A DNA stretch of 64,000 nt from Auriscalpium vulgare (GCA_019915015.1 JAHBBC010000030.1:124001-188000), one strand, 5' to 3'. Shown: positions 35,155 through 47,523, numbered from the stretch's first letter. The notes: a model not told the origin generated them from the letters alone. Numbers and translations: made by a program.

Positions 35155-36182
35155 ATCTGGCGTGGTTGGTGTTGGGGCGTGTCTGAGAGGCGTCTGAGAG
35201 GCGGTCTAGACGATGTAACGATTCGAAACGCACTGATTTATTGTCACACTGTTCGAGAGACACCTAAAGGTCACCGGTCAACGAGTGCATTACCTTGCTC
35301 GCGATGCATATGCCAGGCACAGCTTTTGTTTGCGTACCTTTGCGCCTATCCATCGAGAAGTTAGAACAAACGGCTTGGGCTCGTCACTGTCCTACAGTGC
35401 TGGCCAGCCTCGATCGTGCATCGGAGCAAGGTTACGGCCCCCGGGGCGCGTTTCGAGTCAAACTACACGATTCCTTAGCTAGGACCTGCCTAGCAACCGT
35501 ACGCGTTGAAGGATTGTTCACTCCGGTTCGTCACGCATAGCCTATCCATGAGCATCATTCCTGCGCCGCTCTTAGTATATTCCTTCCAAAGTTGGCGTCC
35601 GCAAATGTGTTTTTTGTTCACGTGGAAAGCCTGATTGCTTATCGTGCACTTACTTTCGCCGTCAACAATAGTTAGTTTTACGAGACGCCACTGTACTCCC
35701 TTGTAACGCCGATGATTAAGATCTCCCAGGCGATTCCATTGTCGTATCCCACAAACCCTCCTCGACCGCCGTCGAGCAATAGTCATTCAGGCAGTAGACA
35801 GTAAACAGATGTCAGATGCGGACTCTTCCATTAGATGCGTCTGGCACGAAAGCGCGATTTCTCCGAGTTTAAGTCAATTGCGAAGGACAAGCACATATGT
35901 ATAAGCGGATTGGCCCCGATTGATCACAAGGAGTGTTTGCACACCAGACGGAGGAGATCGACGGGTACCGCGCATGAGGCGAGAGCTTCAAGTTGTGCGA
36001 GCGTCATGAAGCCATCGAAGACGCCAGGACATACCATTAGTAGCAACCTATATACGCCCGACATAATCCGAATTATCCGTTCCCACCGCGGGCGCAAATC
36101 TGTACGCAGTACTGGTATCATACACGCGCCGAGGCAACTACTAAATAGTCGATGTCCATTCACTGACCACTATCATACTTCA
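35155..36182. other. Intergenic gap (1.0 kb)
   Basis: No gene recognised. The plus-strand ORF at 35835-36695 overlaps the GH79 3' end in antisense and lacks motifs, so it is treated as a shadow. Confidence 0.45.
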
Positions 36183-38490
36183 TCACGCAGCCACGAGAGC
36201 GCGCCCCGCAACGAACGCACCTGCCGCGAGAGCGATCAACAGCGCGACGCCTGGCATCGACCGGCGGAGTGTCGCTGCACTCTTGTGGCCGAAGGACGTC
36301 GCACAACGTGGTCCTCCATGCCCCAATGCCCGTGGACGTCTCAATCGCGGAAGGTCGATGTAGATCGTGTTCACCCGTGCGCGTCTGCACCGTCGTGGGA
36401 ACGTGATCGTGTTGCTCGGCGTCACCGCGTTGTACGAGTCGTCGGTGAGGAAGACGAGCGCAACACTTGTGCGGGCACCTTGACAGCGCACACGTTGTTG
36501 CCATCACACGTGACCGTTTGCACATCGACGTCACCCTTCAGCCGTCCGTCGGACTCGAAATTGTTGCCCATAGTCTGGCAGAGGAGTCAGATTGCCTGCA
36601 GCGATATGGAACGTAGTACTTACTTGTCCAGCCCATGTGAAGTTGCCCTTCTGAGACACGGATTCGGCGCGCAAATATCTATGAGAAGTCCATGAGGGTT
36701 TCGTGTTACTAGGTCATCCGAACTTACTTGACTTTGACTTGAGAAGGATTAGCAGCAGGCTGTCCCGTCTGCCCGCCACCAATTGAAATGCTCGCCGTGT
36801 AGTCGGACGCGGTCGAATTGTCGGTAACAAAATTAAAAAGCACCAACTTTGTCGGCGAGCCGCCTTCATAGATCGCATAGCCGGAGTGAAGGTATTGCCA
36901 TCGTTCATGCCGAGGTCGACAACCTGCGAGGCATTGCTGGGGCCGAGCGCTTCCGCCATGACGAGCGCCGCGTAGTACACAGGACCGATCGTCCACTCAC
37001 GAAAAGTCGACTGGTGGTGGGCGGCGGCGTGAAGGGGTTGTAGTATGCATTCTGTCCACCGACGTGGAAGAGCGCGGTCGAGAAGTTGTAAAATGCCATG
37101 GTAAACGCCCAATCGAGCGACCATAATGCCGCGCAAAGCTGTCGCTGATTCCTGGGAAGCCAGAGCACGATGCGGTATTCGTCTCGAACATGATCATGGG
37201 CTTGTTATTCTCCATCGCAAATTGCTCGAGTGATGTAGCTCTGGATGAGCCCGTTTGCCGCCCGTGGTTGAGGTAGGATGGGAACGTCGCCTGGACGTCA
37301 ACGGGTGTGCCAGAACCATAGACCGCGGCGCAATTGTTGTTCGGATATCTGTATTGCAAGTCAGTTAGATGGCATGACGGTGGAAAGTGCTACGCACCTT
37401 TCGACACTGAGTCCGTAGAGGCTGCTGCCGTAACTCTCCACGATCCCGGTGTCCCAGACTTGCTCAGGTGTCCAAACAGTCGCCGAAATACTGGGCACGA
37501 GGAAGAGATTCTGCCGTTGCGTGATAAGAGCATCATTGTTCGTCTGCTGGACGAGCAATCCAACTTCCCCAGTGTAGTCGGCTGGTGCATAGCCCTGCGA
37601 CGCGGCCACAGGTCAGCGGACGCACATTCAACCCGCGCGGGCACGTACCACTGGACGATTCGTACGCGGAGGGACTGCATACAGATCGGGCTCATTTCCG
37701 GCCTGGAAACCCAGCATGCGATCCCCAATGATGGTCTGGGCCTGCTCGACGATCTCAAGCGCGAAGGGGTGGTGTTGAAGAACGGCACAACGAGGAACCA
37801 ATGAGTATTGGTGAAATCGGATATGTTGGCCATCATGTAGAGCAGGTCGCTGGTGTACGCCAGCGGGTGCGATCCGGTTGCGGTGAAGGTCGAGCTGTAG
37901 TCCTGGCAAGGATGGAGTTGTTGGGTAGTGCGCCAGCGGCGACAAGCTCGGCGTTCTCCTGGGTGTTGCCACTACACGGACCTGCACCCAGCCGCGCGCT
38001 CCTTGACGTTGGCCATGAGGTTCAGAAATGGCACGTTGATGAGCGAGCTGCGGAGCGAGTTTAGCACGAATGACGACATGTCGAGTCGCAGCTCACCTGT
38101 TCTTGCCCACTACGCAAACAGCCACAATTAGGCATCTGTATCTCAGAAGATGACGTTCTTACTTACAGACGTGCGTGGAAACGGACATTTCAATGGAAAA
38201 CCCGAAGAAAGCGCCTGACTGCGGCCTGGAGAGGTTGGTCATGCCCCCACTGTAAAGTTGGACGCCGAACTGGGTCGGAATCCCTGGGTTGGTGGTGACG
38301 GGGCAACAAGAACGGTAGGGTATAGGCTGCTGCCCCAGTGTATGTCGCCGCTGGTCAGCGGCAGGGGTGCTGTCTGGGTGTGTCTGGGTTGCGCGAATAT
38401 GATTTGCTGGTTGAGTGGCTGGTATACGGTGTACTGAGCTCTCGCCAGCCCGGCACAGAAGGCCAAGGGCAGAAGTGATCCTGGGCGCAT
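36183..38490 (-). CDS. GH79 beta-glucuronidase-like protein, frame broken
   Basis: Secreted glycoside hydrolase family 79 type protein (glucuronidase/heparanase-like, acting on glucuronic acid on cell-wall or proteoglycan sugars). Signal peptide MRPGSLLPLAFCAGLARAQ from 38490. Then SGGMTNLSRPQSGAFFGFSI, INVPFLNLMANVKER, YMMANISDFTNTHWFL, MLGFQAGNEPDLYA (with the N-E pair expected for the acid/base Glu), ATSLEQFAMENNKPMIMFET (likely nucleophile Glu), TIGPVYYAALVMAEALGPSN, YAIYEGGSPTKLVLFNF, and the C-terminal beta domain. The tail SAATLRRSMPGVALLIAL plus AAGAFVAGRALVAA, TGA at 36183, is a hydrophobic anchor. At least six one-base losses interrupt the frame (near 38296, 37995, 37972, 37767, 37133, 36883). 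They are either decay or consensus errors, so this may be a good gene badly read. Confidence 0.8.
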
Positions 38491-38653
38491 CGTCGAAGCG
38501 CCTTTGTGACGGGGAGAAAAGAAAGTCGGGGGAAAGTAAAAGGAAAGGAACAAGGCAGTGTGGGTATGTAAGTGGTTTGCCAGGCGGCGTACTGAGTGCG
38601 TAACTATGAAGCTTACATAAGTCACTGTAAAATCAAAATGCAAAACAACCGAT

Positions 38654-38751
38654 AGCCCACCGCGAGGGTCGAACTCGCAGCCTTCAGATAATCCCTCCAA
38701 GCTCGCAGTAGGATAAGAGTCTGACGCTCTATCCGATTGAGCTAGGCGGGC
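38654..38751 (-). tRNA. tRNA-Lys(CUU) with 24-nt intron
   Basis: Minus strand folds as a complete cloverleaf. The acceptor GCCCGCC pairs with GGTGGGC (one G-T). D stem is GCTC/GAGC. Anticodon stem TCAGA/TCTGA has loop C-T-C-T-T-A-(intron)-A, giving anticodon CUU. Variable loop AGGCT. T stem GCGAG/CTCGC with loop TTCGACC. The 24-nt intron sits after position 37, the standard place. Box A-like and box B-like promoter sequences are present, and a TTTT terminator follows within 15 nt. The discriminator base is U, unusual for Lys. It lies 164 bp upstream of the GH79 start. Confidence 0.92.
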
Positions 38752-39535
38752 TTGGATATTTCTGGCTGTACAGATATATATATCCATGGGCTTCTGGCGC
38801 AGGCTTTTGCGCTTCTTACTAGTTATATCTTTTGCCTCCGATGCTCATCTGAGTAGGCCATAATTCCCGTCGCCGCCAGAAAGTCAGGGCATTGGAAAGT
38901 GCGGCGTCCGTACGGTCGCCGCGATATGCGTTAGGCGTTCCGCATTTCGCGGCGAGTTGCAGGTGGACGAACTTGCGCTCAGGGTTAGGCGGCGGGCAGC
39001 CGCCCGAGCCGCCGCCTACTCTTCGCTCCGCCGCCTCTACTCGCTCAGGACTTTTGCTCCCGCGCGATAGAAGTTCCGGTGCTAGGTATGTTATTTTTTG
39101 TCTCACTTGGATGCCTATGCAATTTACTGAATATCGTATCCTGAATGTGGAAAATGAGCTACTAGTACGGCCTCCGAGTCTTGTTCGAGATCTTCATCCT
39201 CGGCAACTCGCTCCGGCGGTAGTCGTCCGACATGATCGGCTCTGTCCTCTTGACGCTTGTGGGTGCTCGCTTGTTCCCCTATCAACACCACAATGAGAGC
39301 TTCACCGAGCCATCACGACATCTGGCTCACTGGCATTTAGTTAGATTTCTAATCTACAAGGTCGCTGGGGAACAATTGGAGGTAAGTCGAGGTTGTGCTC
39401 CCCTTTCATACGTTTACTACTGTATACCGTAGCTGATACTCCGAAAGGCTGTGCGTCCGAATGCATAAATGAGCGACCTCACCTCTGGCACCGGTCGACA
39501 CTTCAGTTGAGGTGATGCCGTGCACTGAGCTCTCT
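38752..39535. other. Intergenic gap with GC-rich ORF
   Basis: A minus-strand frame (38819-39106) and an opposing plus frame (38892-39296) overlap a GC-rich inverted repeat (about 38988-39016, ggcggc against gccgcc). No motif is recognised. It may be a fragment of a repeated element rather than a gene. Confidence 0.3.
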
Positions 39536-41818
39536 ATGCGCTTCTCGCTGGAGCTTGCTGCCTTGTGCGGCTGCACTCTCGCTGTGGGTTTCTTCTTAAC
39601 TCATCGGATCAGGCAGCTTCATTTGCGCAAGTTACCTGGCCCTCCCAGCCTCTCTTTCGTTTCTGGTAAGTATATGCCGCACTGGTTTAAATTTAGCCTG
39701 CTGATGAGGCACCCTAGGTAACCTCACGCAACTATACAACTCCCTTGCCATGCCGTTCCATGAGCATTTGCTGCGGACATATGGAAGCATCGTCAAGATC
39801 AACGCTTTCTTATGGGTAGCTCATTATTCAAGTTATCCCGCATTGTGTTGACTCATCAGCCTGTTTGCAGGATGTTCAGCTCTTGGTATCGGACCCACGA
39901 GCGTTGGAATATATTCTCGTGCAGGAACAAGATACTTTCGAAGAGCTTCCTTCCTTCCTGGAGTAAGCACCCACGGATGGCAGCGATTATGCACAACTGA
40001 TTCCACACCCAGAGGCAACCGACACGTCTTCGGTCCGAGCTTGTTCGCTACCAAAGGTTTGTTGCCGCACCCAGTGCTCTTTTCCCGCTAACAGCTTCTT
40101 ACTGGTATGCCTTGCATTCCAGGCGCGGTACATCGAAAGCAGCGCAAGATGCTCAACCCGGTCATTTTGGTCAAGCACATCCGATCTTTGATGCCCGTCA
40201 TCCAGAACTTGGCGTATCATGCCATGTACAAACGATGTGGTATTGATCGCTGTGCTGAAAATCGCACTGCGGCTTCAACGCCTCATTGATACGCAAATCG
40301 AGGACGGCCCTCAAGAGATCGACATGTTTGAGCAGCTAAGGCTTATCGCGCTCGAGTCCATATCGCAAGCCGGCCTCGGATACAGCTTTGGAAGCGTCAC
40401 CGACGAGCACAACGAGTTCGGCATCGCTTTGAAATCCTACTTGTGAGTCTGCCCAAAAGCGCGAAACTTGTCGTCCATTCACGAATCTTACTATGGACTC
40501 CCGCATTATGGAGGCCGTTATCGAAAGTCTTCCTTCCACGCCTATTATTCTCCTACGTTTCTAGGTTGCCGCCTAAATTCCTACGCTTCATGGGACGTGC
40601 GCTTCCATGGTAGGCCTTGCATAGGGTTATGGACCTTTCCGACACCATGCACATATGTGCCAAGAAGATCTACGATGACAAGAAGAACTTGATATCCACC
40701 GCAAATGCCGAAGCGGTCGACCGAAAGGACATTATGAGCATCTTATGTGCGCTGCGGTTCTTGCTATATCTGGTTCAGGAGACTGACAAAGTTCCGTTAG
40801 TGGAAGCAAATCTAAGCGCATCTGATGAAAACCGACTCCTTGAGGATGAAATCCTGGCACAAATGACGTGAGCTTATATGAGTGATGCCTCAAGGTATTT
40901 AACTGATGGGAGGGGGGTCAAGGTATGGCTTCAGGACATTCTTATTTACGGGGACTGATACGACCTCTACGGCGCTGTCTCGCATTTTGTACACTCTGTC
41001 GACCCATCAGATTGCTCAGGACCGGCTGCGAGCAGAGCTCTTGAATAATTCTACCGGCGAGGGCGGCGACTTGGACTATGATAAACTCATCACTAGGCTG
41101 CCGTACCTGGATGCAATCTGTTGCGAGACATTGAGGTTGTAACTTCACACTCATAACCACCAGAGCATGTCTGACCGGACTCTTTCAGGTGGCCACTGCT
41201 GGCTCTCATAACGCGCACGACAACAAAGGATACGACCCTTCCGTTGGCATATCCGGTCAAGACCGGTGCAGGCGAAGAGAAGTCCATCTTTCTGCCTAAG
41301 GGCAGCGACATCATCGTCAACATCGTTGGTGTGAAACGTAACCGGGACATATGAGGCGCCGACGCTTGGGGAGAGGTGGCTCACGACGAGCCACGGTGTC
41401 CTGGGCAAAGGGATACATTCGCACACGTACGCGGCACGGCACATTGTCACTGGCACCGAGCTTCTGACCAGTCGTTGACCGAGTTCTCTGAGATAGCCTG
41501 ACTTACCTTGGGGGTTCGAGGGCCTGCATGCGAGTGTTGGATGATGCACGCCCACAGACGTTCAATATATAATCTCTCCACAGTGGATTCAGGTTCTCGC
41601 AATTGGAGATGAGCACGTCCCCTCGTTCATCATCTCTTCGTATTTCACTGACATCATTGGCGGCCTATTAAGAACTCATCTTGGCTGTTCTCATCCGTAA
41701 CTTCCGGTTTACCCCAACGAAGCGAGAAGTCGTTTGGAACTTTGGCATTTTGACCGCACCCACCGTGAAGGGATCGAATACGAGCGCTCAACTCCCTTTG
41801 GTTGTAGAGAAACTCTAG
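39536..41818 (+). pseudogene. Cytochrome P450, full length but inactivated
   Basis: N-terminal anchor MRFSLELAALCGCTLAVGFF (ATG 39536) and hinge LRKLPGPPSLSFVSG. Then HRKQRKMLNPVILVKHIRSL (helix C), ESISQAGLGYSFGS, FLFTGTDTTSTALSRILYTL (I-helix), PYLDAICCETLRL (ExxR), LPKGSDIIVNIVGVKRNRDI, a heme loop YLGGSRACM, and FRFSQLEM joined to LILAVLIRNFRFTPTKREVV. The frame ends PLVVEKL, TAG 41816-41818. Faults: a TAG replacing a sense codon at 40611-40613; a TGA in place of the expected Trp at 41352-41354 (NRDI*GADAW); a short deletion and frame change just after; and no AG acceptor near 40265. One junction (about 41608) would need a GC-AG intron with donor GCACGT. Together these indicate a pseudogene. 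Confidence 0.8.
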
Positions 41819-43319
41819 ACAGCGTTCTTGCACTTGGATTTGCCCCATTCCATCTACGATTAATCAAGTGCAGGCCAGCCAGACGTCCTAACTTCTGTAC
41901 CGTAGGGGGAGACACTGTCCACATCAACGATAACAGCGCATAAATATGTATGTATGAGATGCAACTACTCCGTATCCGTCACGGCATAATGTCAAGAAGC
42001 CAAGGAATGTTGAGACGCTACAAGCGCAGATGTCCGTGCGATAGGCAGCGCATGGGCTAGCACGCAGCAACTGTGGAGGATGAAATAGAGTGGGACGCAG
42101 GCATCTGATAAAAGTTACGCACGAAGAGCCTCACGGGTTGAACCTCAGGCGACGACGCAGTACGAGAGGCCCAGGTGCCGTTGTGCTCGTTGTCGGCGGG
42201 CACCTCAGAGGCACCTGGCCGGACGGCTGAACCGTGGTCACGGACGAAGGGGCGATGACTCGAAGGAGTCCATGGATTGTGTCGGCAAATCGAATATGGT
42301 CTATGCCGATGTTTGGGTAGTGGGTGAGTAGTACTGTGGCTTGTTGTTGGAAGAACGAGATGGTCGACGAGTATTTATGCTACCTCCCATACGACCAGCT
42401 TGACACCTACACAATGAGAATGACGCCGTCAACTTACAAGACCGACGCGCCAATGAGGAGTTCCACCTCCGCGACTATTGTCCACATGATGCTGTGACTT
42501 CGGCGCTGTTGCAATTCCACGAAGGAAGCTGTGCTTCTGTTCGCCGTCCGGCGGGAAGCTTATTTTTATCTAGGAATAGAAGCGGACCAGCGCGGGGACA
42601 AAAGCACCAAACGCAGCATGGCAAGCCGGTATCCCCACCCTAGCATCTGTCACGAGTAAGACGCAAGAAGAATGAGCGCACAACGTTGTGTTAGTTCCGA
42701 GGCAAAGACTTGTGCGTCGAGAGGTGTACACGTCGCTGCAACATTGAGCGTGATGGATGATAATCGGCTGCTGAAATATGTAGCGTGAAGCCAAAATTTG
42801 AGTTCAAGTGCAGTCACGGTGTACATGATACTTACATGAAGCTTGCGCCGCACATCCCAGGCTATTGTATGACACTCACTTGGTTGTTCGGCGCTACGTG
42901 CATGGACCGTGGCACCCGTGCGCTTGTACCAGCCTTATTGTTAAACGCGTTGTTTGCGAGTGTCGCATGGTTACGCGGAGCTTGCGTGCACGACAAAGCG
43001 TCCATACCTGCGGCGTCTCCGAAGCTGTTCAGCTGGTGGAAAGGCGAGAGTACTTACATTCCCGCTACTATAGTAGTTGGGTCTTACAGTGCGATCGTGG
43101 TGGGCGGTGGATCTTGTACATAAAACAATACTAAGCCTGCTTATGTGATGTGATCGGTGTCTTGTCGTCGCAGGGCCATTCTGATGTCCTGGCCGTCATC
43201 CCAACGTCAGACATATGATCCTGAGCTGCGAAGGTTTGAATCTGTCTACTCTGCCTCTGGGAGACTATGCCGCCGGCGAGGCCAGACTGTACCCGCATCT
43301 CGCACCTCCACTGCACGTG
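41819..43319. other. Intergenic gap (1.5 kb)
   Basis: No gene recognised. Short ORFs around 42785-43123 have no motif. The right end merges into the NUP192 relic, whose left border is uncertain. Confidence 0.4.
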
Positions 43320-45710
43320 CTGAGCCCGAACAACCCCCATCCCCGCTACCACTGAACGATATCGCCATGCTCTTCTCGTTCATCGGCATTCTCTTCTCCG
43401 CTCGACCCCAGAGCGTGCGCTCCTATTTTAGGGCTCGGGCCCGCCAAACTCGCGCCAACTCAGCCTCGACACGTAGACATGTCCATCGCGCTGTACGACA
43501 TGCTGATGCTGGCAGGACTGGCGAAGGGCCAGCAGTGTAGCGAGCTTGCCTACAGCTTCTTGGCGCGTGGCGGTGACGAAAACATCCCAGGCAGCATGCT
43601 CCCCTCGTCCGGCTCGGCTGATACGGTATAGCGGCAGCGCCCTCGCATCGTGGACGACCATTTTCGGCTGGACTCATGGGTCACGGCAGCAGCCAGCTCC
43701 AATGCACGCCCACAGCAAGCATCTACGCAATCGGGCTTCATGTCTACCCACCAACTGTCTCAGCATCCTCACCAACATAACCTAACGTGTGGCTCGGTCA
43801 GTGCGTCCTCCGGCTCCTCGCCACTAGGTGGCCAGCCACTCCATCGCGGCGCGCATGGCCATCAGCGGACATGCGCAGTTTAGGGCGATCCCATCTTTAG
43901 TCGCCCTCATACCCCTCGTCGTGCCCCTCGAACTCAGAGGCTCTGTATTCACCGCGCTCGGAGCATTTTGTGAGCCCGGCGCTGAAACGGTGGAGGTCGA
44001 GATTTGTCGGGCCGTGTGGTTGCTGATGGAGCGCTTGGAGGTCATCAACGTGCGCGGTGGTGGCAGCCTCGCGAAGAAAGGCGTACAGGCCGAGCTCGAG
44101 ATTGTCGAGGACCTACCCAGAAACCGTACCTTTCCTGAAGCTCTTGCAGGCGCTCATTCATACGCCGAATCAGTTGTCTCTGAGGAGTCACATCGCCGAC
44201 CGGGAGCTTATCGACACCATCCCGGATGGTCTTGGCCAGCCATACCGCAATCAAGGGATTGGGCCGTTCGTGTCCTTTGTTTAAGTTTGTTATTGATGAA
44301 GTATTTCTCCAGATACCTGCTCGGAAGTATTAGAAGCCTGAAGAGCGGTGGCAGATGAATGATCTCTGCTTGGCGTTTGTGGAGAGGTGTCTGGCGAGCT
44401 ATATATGACATAGACTCGCTCCTGGCGGCCACAGAGCAGCAGCAGGTGCTCCGAGAGCTCGTACAGTCGCTCGTCCTGCATCCTGGCTTCGAAGTCATCC
44501 AGCGATATTTGACAACATCGCCATTGCAAGCCAGCATCTTGTCGCACCTCGTTGACCGGACAATTGTGCGCGTGTTGGAGATCCAAGATGCATTCCTGAA
44601 CATCCTCATCCCCCTACTAGCCGAGACGCCCGACGCGCCCATCGTTGGCATCCAACCGCGCTCTTTCTACACGCGCTTCTACATTGCGCTCTCCGTCGAC
44701 GCCCAGTATGCTCCCGCGATCGCCACCTATACGTTTCGTTCGCATCGCATCCAGATATGGCCGTCCTCTCCATCAAGATCTCCTTACGTACTATATCTGA
44801 CGAAGTCGGGGTATCGTCAGGTCCTAGATACCGAGACCATGCGGGGTATGACGCGGCGGAGACCAGTATGCAGGCACACCGGCTCCCGACGAGACGCCTC
44901 AGTGTCTCACTAAAGCTGCACGGCTCGCGGCGCTCGACCTACTTCCTCAAAACACTCAGCCATGGTTTGCCTATCCGAATGTCGCGCGTTTCCTACTATC
45001 TGGTGAAACGCATGTCGAGCAAATCCAAATCTGCGATTACCTTGACACGCCCTTACCGGTTTTTCCTCCCCTTCTCCCAATACATCCCGTTTCGGCCTAG
45101 ATCAAGTCCGCTTTGCAATTCAGCGCTATCACCAGCTCTTCTTGCCTGCCTTGCAGCGATCCTCGCGACCCTTGGGCCCATGCACACGCCACTGCAACCG
45201 CCCAGGCGCTCGAATCTGACTGCGTAAAGGGACATAATTGTAATACTGCTGAAGAACGACGGAGAGGAGGTGTCGCTGGCGGTGCTTGACGAGGTTCACT
45301 TGATGGTGTATTTGGCCTTGGTCGTGTTCCCACTGGTGCCCAAGTCTGAGCGACGTCCTCCCCGACCTTGAAATTGGGCAGAAGCGCAACCTGATATGCT
45401 CAGAGTTTCAGTGCTTGCGCAGCCGCTCGCGCGAGAAGGCGGATGTTATCACGGGTGCGTCTTCAATTACCACATACCTGCGCTCACTCCCTTGCAGCCT
45501 CAGCAGGATTCCTCCTGCTCCTCTGGTGACACATCAGATACTACTCCGAGATTGGCACGTCAACAATGCCACAAATGACGGACGGCGGCGGGTTCCAGAG
45601 GAGATCGCCACTGGCGCGGCTCGAAGGGCTTCATCCATTCAATCACGTGCTTCAAGTACACTTCACAAAAGGGAGGAACCTGGAAATGATGGCGCGGCGG
45701 CTGCGTGAGG
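43320..45710 (+). pseudogene. NUP192: Decayed NUP192/NUP205 nucleoporin copy
   Basis: Scattered in-order segments across all three plus frames match the inner-ring nucleoporin NUP192 (NUP205 in animals), a protein of about 1,700-2,000 residues. Seen: SIALYDMLMLAGLAKGQQCS and ELAYSFLARGGDENIPGSML; ARMAISGHAQFRAIPSLVAL then PLVVPLELRGSVFTALGAFC; ICRAVWLLMERLEVINVR; FLKLLQALIHTPNQLSLRSH; IPDGLGQPYRNQGIGPFVSF; DLCLAFVERCLASY; LVLHPGFEVIQRYLTTSPLQ; FLNILIPLLAETPDAPIVGI then QPRSFYTRF; RFAIQRYHQLFLPALQ; and DLEIGQKRNLIC. Frame changes occur every few hundred bases, and much of the family's length is missing. A functional copy must exist elsewhere, since the protein is essential. Recognised from memory of basidiomycete homologues. 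Confidence 0.75.
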
Positions 45711-45920
45711 CGGGGACTGCCCAGTGAGGACGATGCCGGCGTCATCAGTGCGTAGGACGCGGTTCGTAGGTTACAGGGTACACGGTGCGATGGACACGGT
45801 GAAAAATGTGCTATAAATATGAGAAACATTTGCTCGCATGGTTGGAGCACCTTGGCCGGCAGAAGTATCCGAGTCGGCCTATGCTCTTGCTAGCGCTCAT
45901 ATGTAGGAGGGCATGAAGCA

Positions 45921-46823
45921 TTAGAAAGGCAACAGACTGCCGGCGCCGCGGAGGGCCATCTGCCCACCGAAGCGGAGCGTCTGTGCGCCGCCAGGGAAGT
46001 ACGCGAGCACGTAGGAGACGAGCGCAAGAACCTGCGATGCAGGTCAGCGTGTGATCATTGGGCCGGCCGGATGAACAATGCGTACCTGGACTATGGCACA
46101 ATGAGGGAGCCAGGTACGAGTGCGGCTAGAACACGAGACGTGAATGAGTTGTCGAAAACAAGATTGACAAGGGAGCTTACGCCGAGCGCAAAGTAGAGGG
46201 TTAGGCCGAGGCTGGCAAGGTACGCGATGGAGAACGGCAAGCGTCTGCGGATATGAGGTGCTTAAGGTGGTTAATTGGGCCTATAAGCACCGAAAACCTA
46301 TTCCACGTTCACAGGTGTGTCAGCGAGAGCATTTTTAGGATGAATGTATGCGCACCCGAACATGACGAGCAAACTTCCGAGACTGCAGCGCTTTTAAATA
46401 CAAGAAAAGAGCAAAGGCAAGGAGTGAAGCGCACCTGAATGCCAGTGCAAACTTGGGCCGGCGTAGTGCCAATAGTGGGAGAGTAAAGAATGCTACCGCA
46501 AAGCACACCGCCGCTCCCGCCAAACATCCTAAAAACCCCAGCAGCCTGCGCGTCAAATGATCATCGGCCCTCGACCCACGCCACGAGCAGCACATCCACA
46601 CGCACCTCTCCCAGCGGGACAAGGCAAAATATGCTTCCTCCTCGTTGGACTGCGCGCCGGACCGCAGAGGGATGTATGCGCCGCCGATGGAGTTGTAGAA
46701 GCGCGAGAACGGGTTCGCGCCATCGGAGGCCGGTTGCTGTTGGGAGTCGTCGGAGGCCCGCGAGCCCATCGGAACTGGTTGAGATTGGCGCGGAAGGACT
46801 GCTCGGGTTTGTTGAGGGCGCAT
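45921..46823 (-). CDS. SFT2: SFT2-like Golgi vesicle protein, frame broken
   Basis: Four-span Golgi membrane protein of the SFT2 family, linked to endosome-to-Golgi and ER-Golgi vesicle fusion. Segments: KPEQSFRANLNQFRWARG; ANPFSRFYNSIGGAYIPLR; NEEEAYFALSRWER then LLGFLGCLAGAAVCFAVAFF; FTLPLLALRRPKFALAF; SLGSLLVMFG; FSVLIGPINHLKHLI; RLPFSIAYLASLGLTLYFAL; and the intact last exon VLALVSYVLAYFPGGAQTLR then FGGQMALRGAGSLLPF, TAA 45921-45923. The ATG at 46823 is out of frame with KPEQ, and further one-base losses lie near 46757, 46248 and about 46110. All are single-base events, so consensus error is a real alternative to decay. The true start may be in an exon further upstream. Confidence 0.8.
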
Positions 46824-47156
46824 TGGGGTCGAGGTGAGTGTGCCGAAGAGAACGAAGATGACTTCGAAACAATGCGAATGTCCAAGCGGCGAGCGCAGCA
46901 ATGATCACGTGGTTACATAGTAAGTAGTCCCTGCGCCCGCGACGCGCATGCTTCAACTTCGACTCAGTTGCCATATGCACGTCCTTGGAGGATCCACAAT
47001 TCGACCTCCTTGTAAGTGCTTGGAAGGTACTCGCTGTGGGGCCTTGTGAAGTCCCTCTCTGCTCAACATTTAGCCGCCTAGTCACCGGATCCCACCACCA
47101 CATTCCTTATTCGCGCACTGATTCTCACTCGCACCGGGAGTCGTAGGTCGCACAGC

Positions 47157-47164
47157 AGTCGTGC
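47157..47164. repeat. 8-bp target site duplication, left copy
   Basis: AGTCGTGC immediately before the left terminal inverted repeat. Identical to 53979-53986. Confidence 0.93.
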
Positions 47165-47196
47165 AGGACCCCCGTAACTCATGCCAGGGGTATGAT
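47165..47196 (+). repeat. Left terminal inverted repeat
   Basis: 32 bp, begins AGGACCCCCGTAACTCATGC and ends CCAGGGGTATGAT. Pairs with 53948-53978. Confidence 0.93.
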
Positions 47197-47523
47197 CCGC
47201 CAAACGGGGTCAACTACCATTTTTTTTTGCGGCTCGCGACCCCTTCCAGCTACCATTCGCCCCTCAGACCTCCGTTTGGGGTCCGTAGCTACCACGGATA
47301 GGATCATAGCTTCAAAAAATCGTAGTTTATTGTAAAAAGCTCCGCTTTGCGTGCAGGCAGGAGGGGATGTACTACGGATGCGCAGAGGCCTGTCAAACTG
47401 ACCTATTCATCTGGTTCATCGTCACCCGCCTGTTCAAGACCCGCCTTGACCCTCCCACTAAGCTCCTTGATAGCACGAGCGATATTCGCGACGTTCTGCT
47501 TGAGGGCGACATAGCACGCGCCA
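47197..47523. other. Left subterminal non-coding region of the transposon
   Basis: Contains three ctacca words (near 47214, 47250 and 47290) in the same orientation as similar words at the other end, plus a run of nine T (about 47219). Probably subterminal transposase-binding sites. No coding potential. Confidence 0.6.

Noticed and set aside
35835..36695. Long plus-strand ORF (286 codons)
   Set aside because: It lies partly antisense to the GH79 3' end, has no motif and no plausible partner exons. It reads as a shadow of the minus-strand gene.
38819..39106. Minus-strand ORF of 95 codons as a gene
   Set aside because: Overlaps an opposing ORF and a GC inverted repeat, has no motif, and sits between a tRNA and a pseudogene. 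Not supported as coding.
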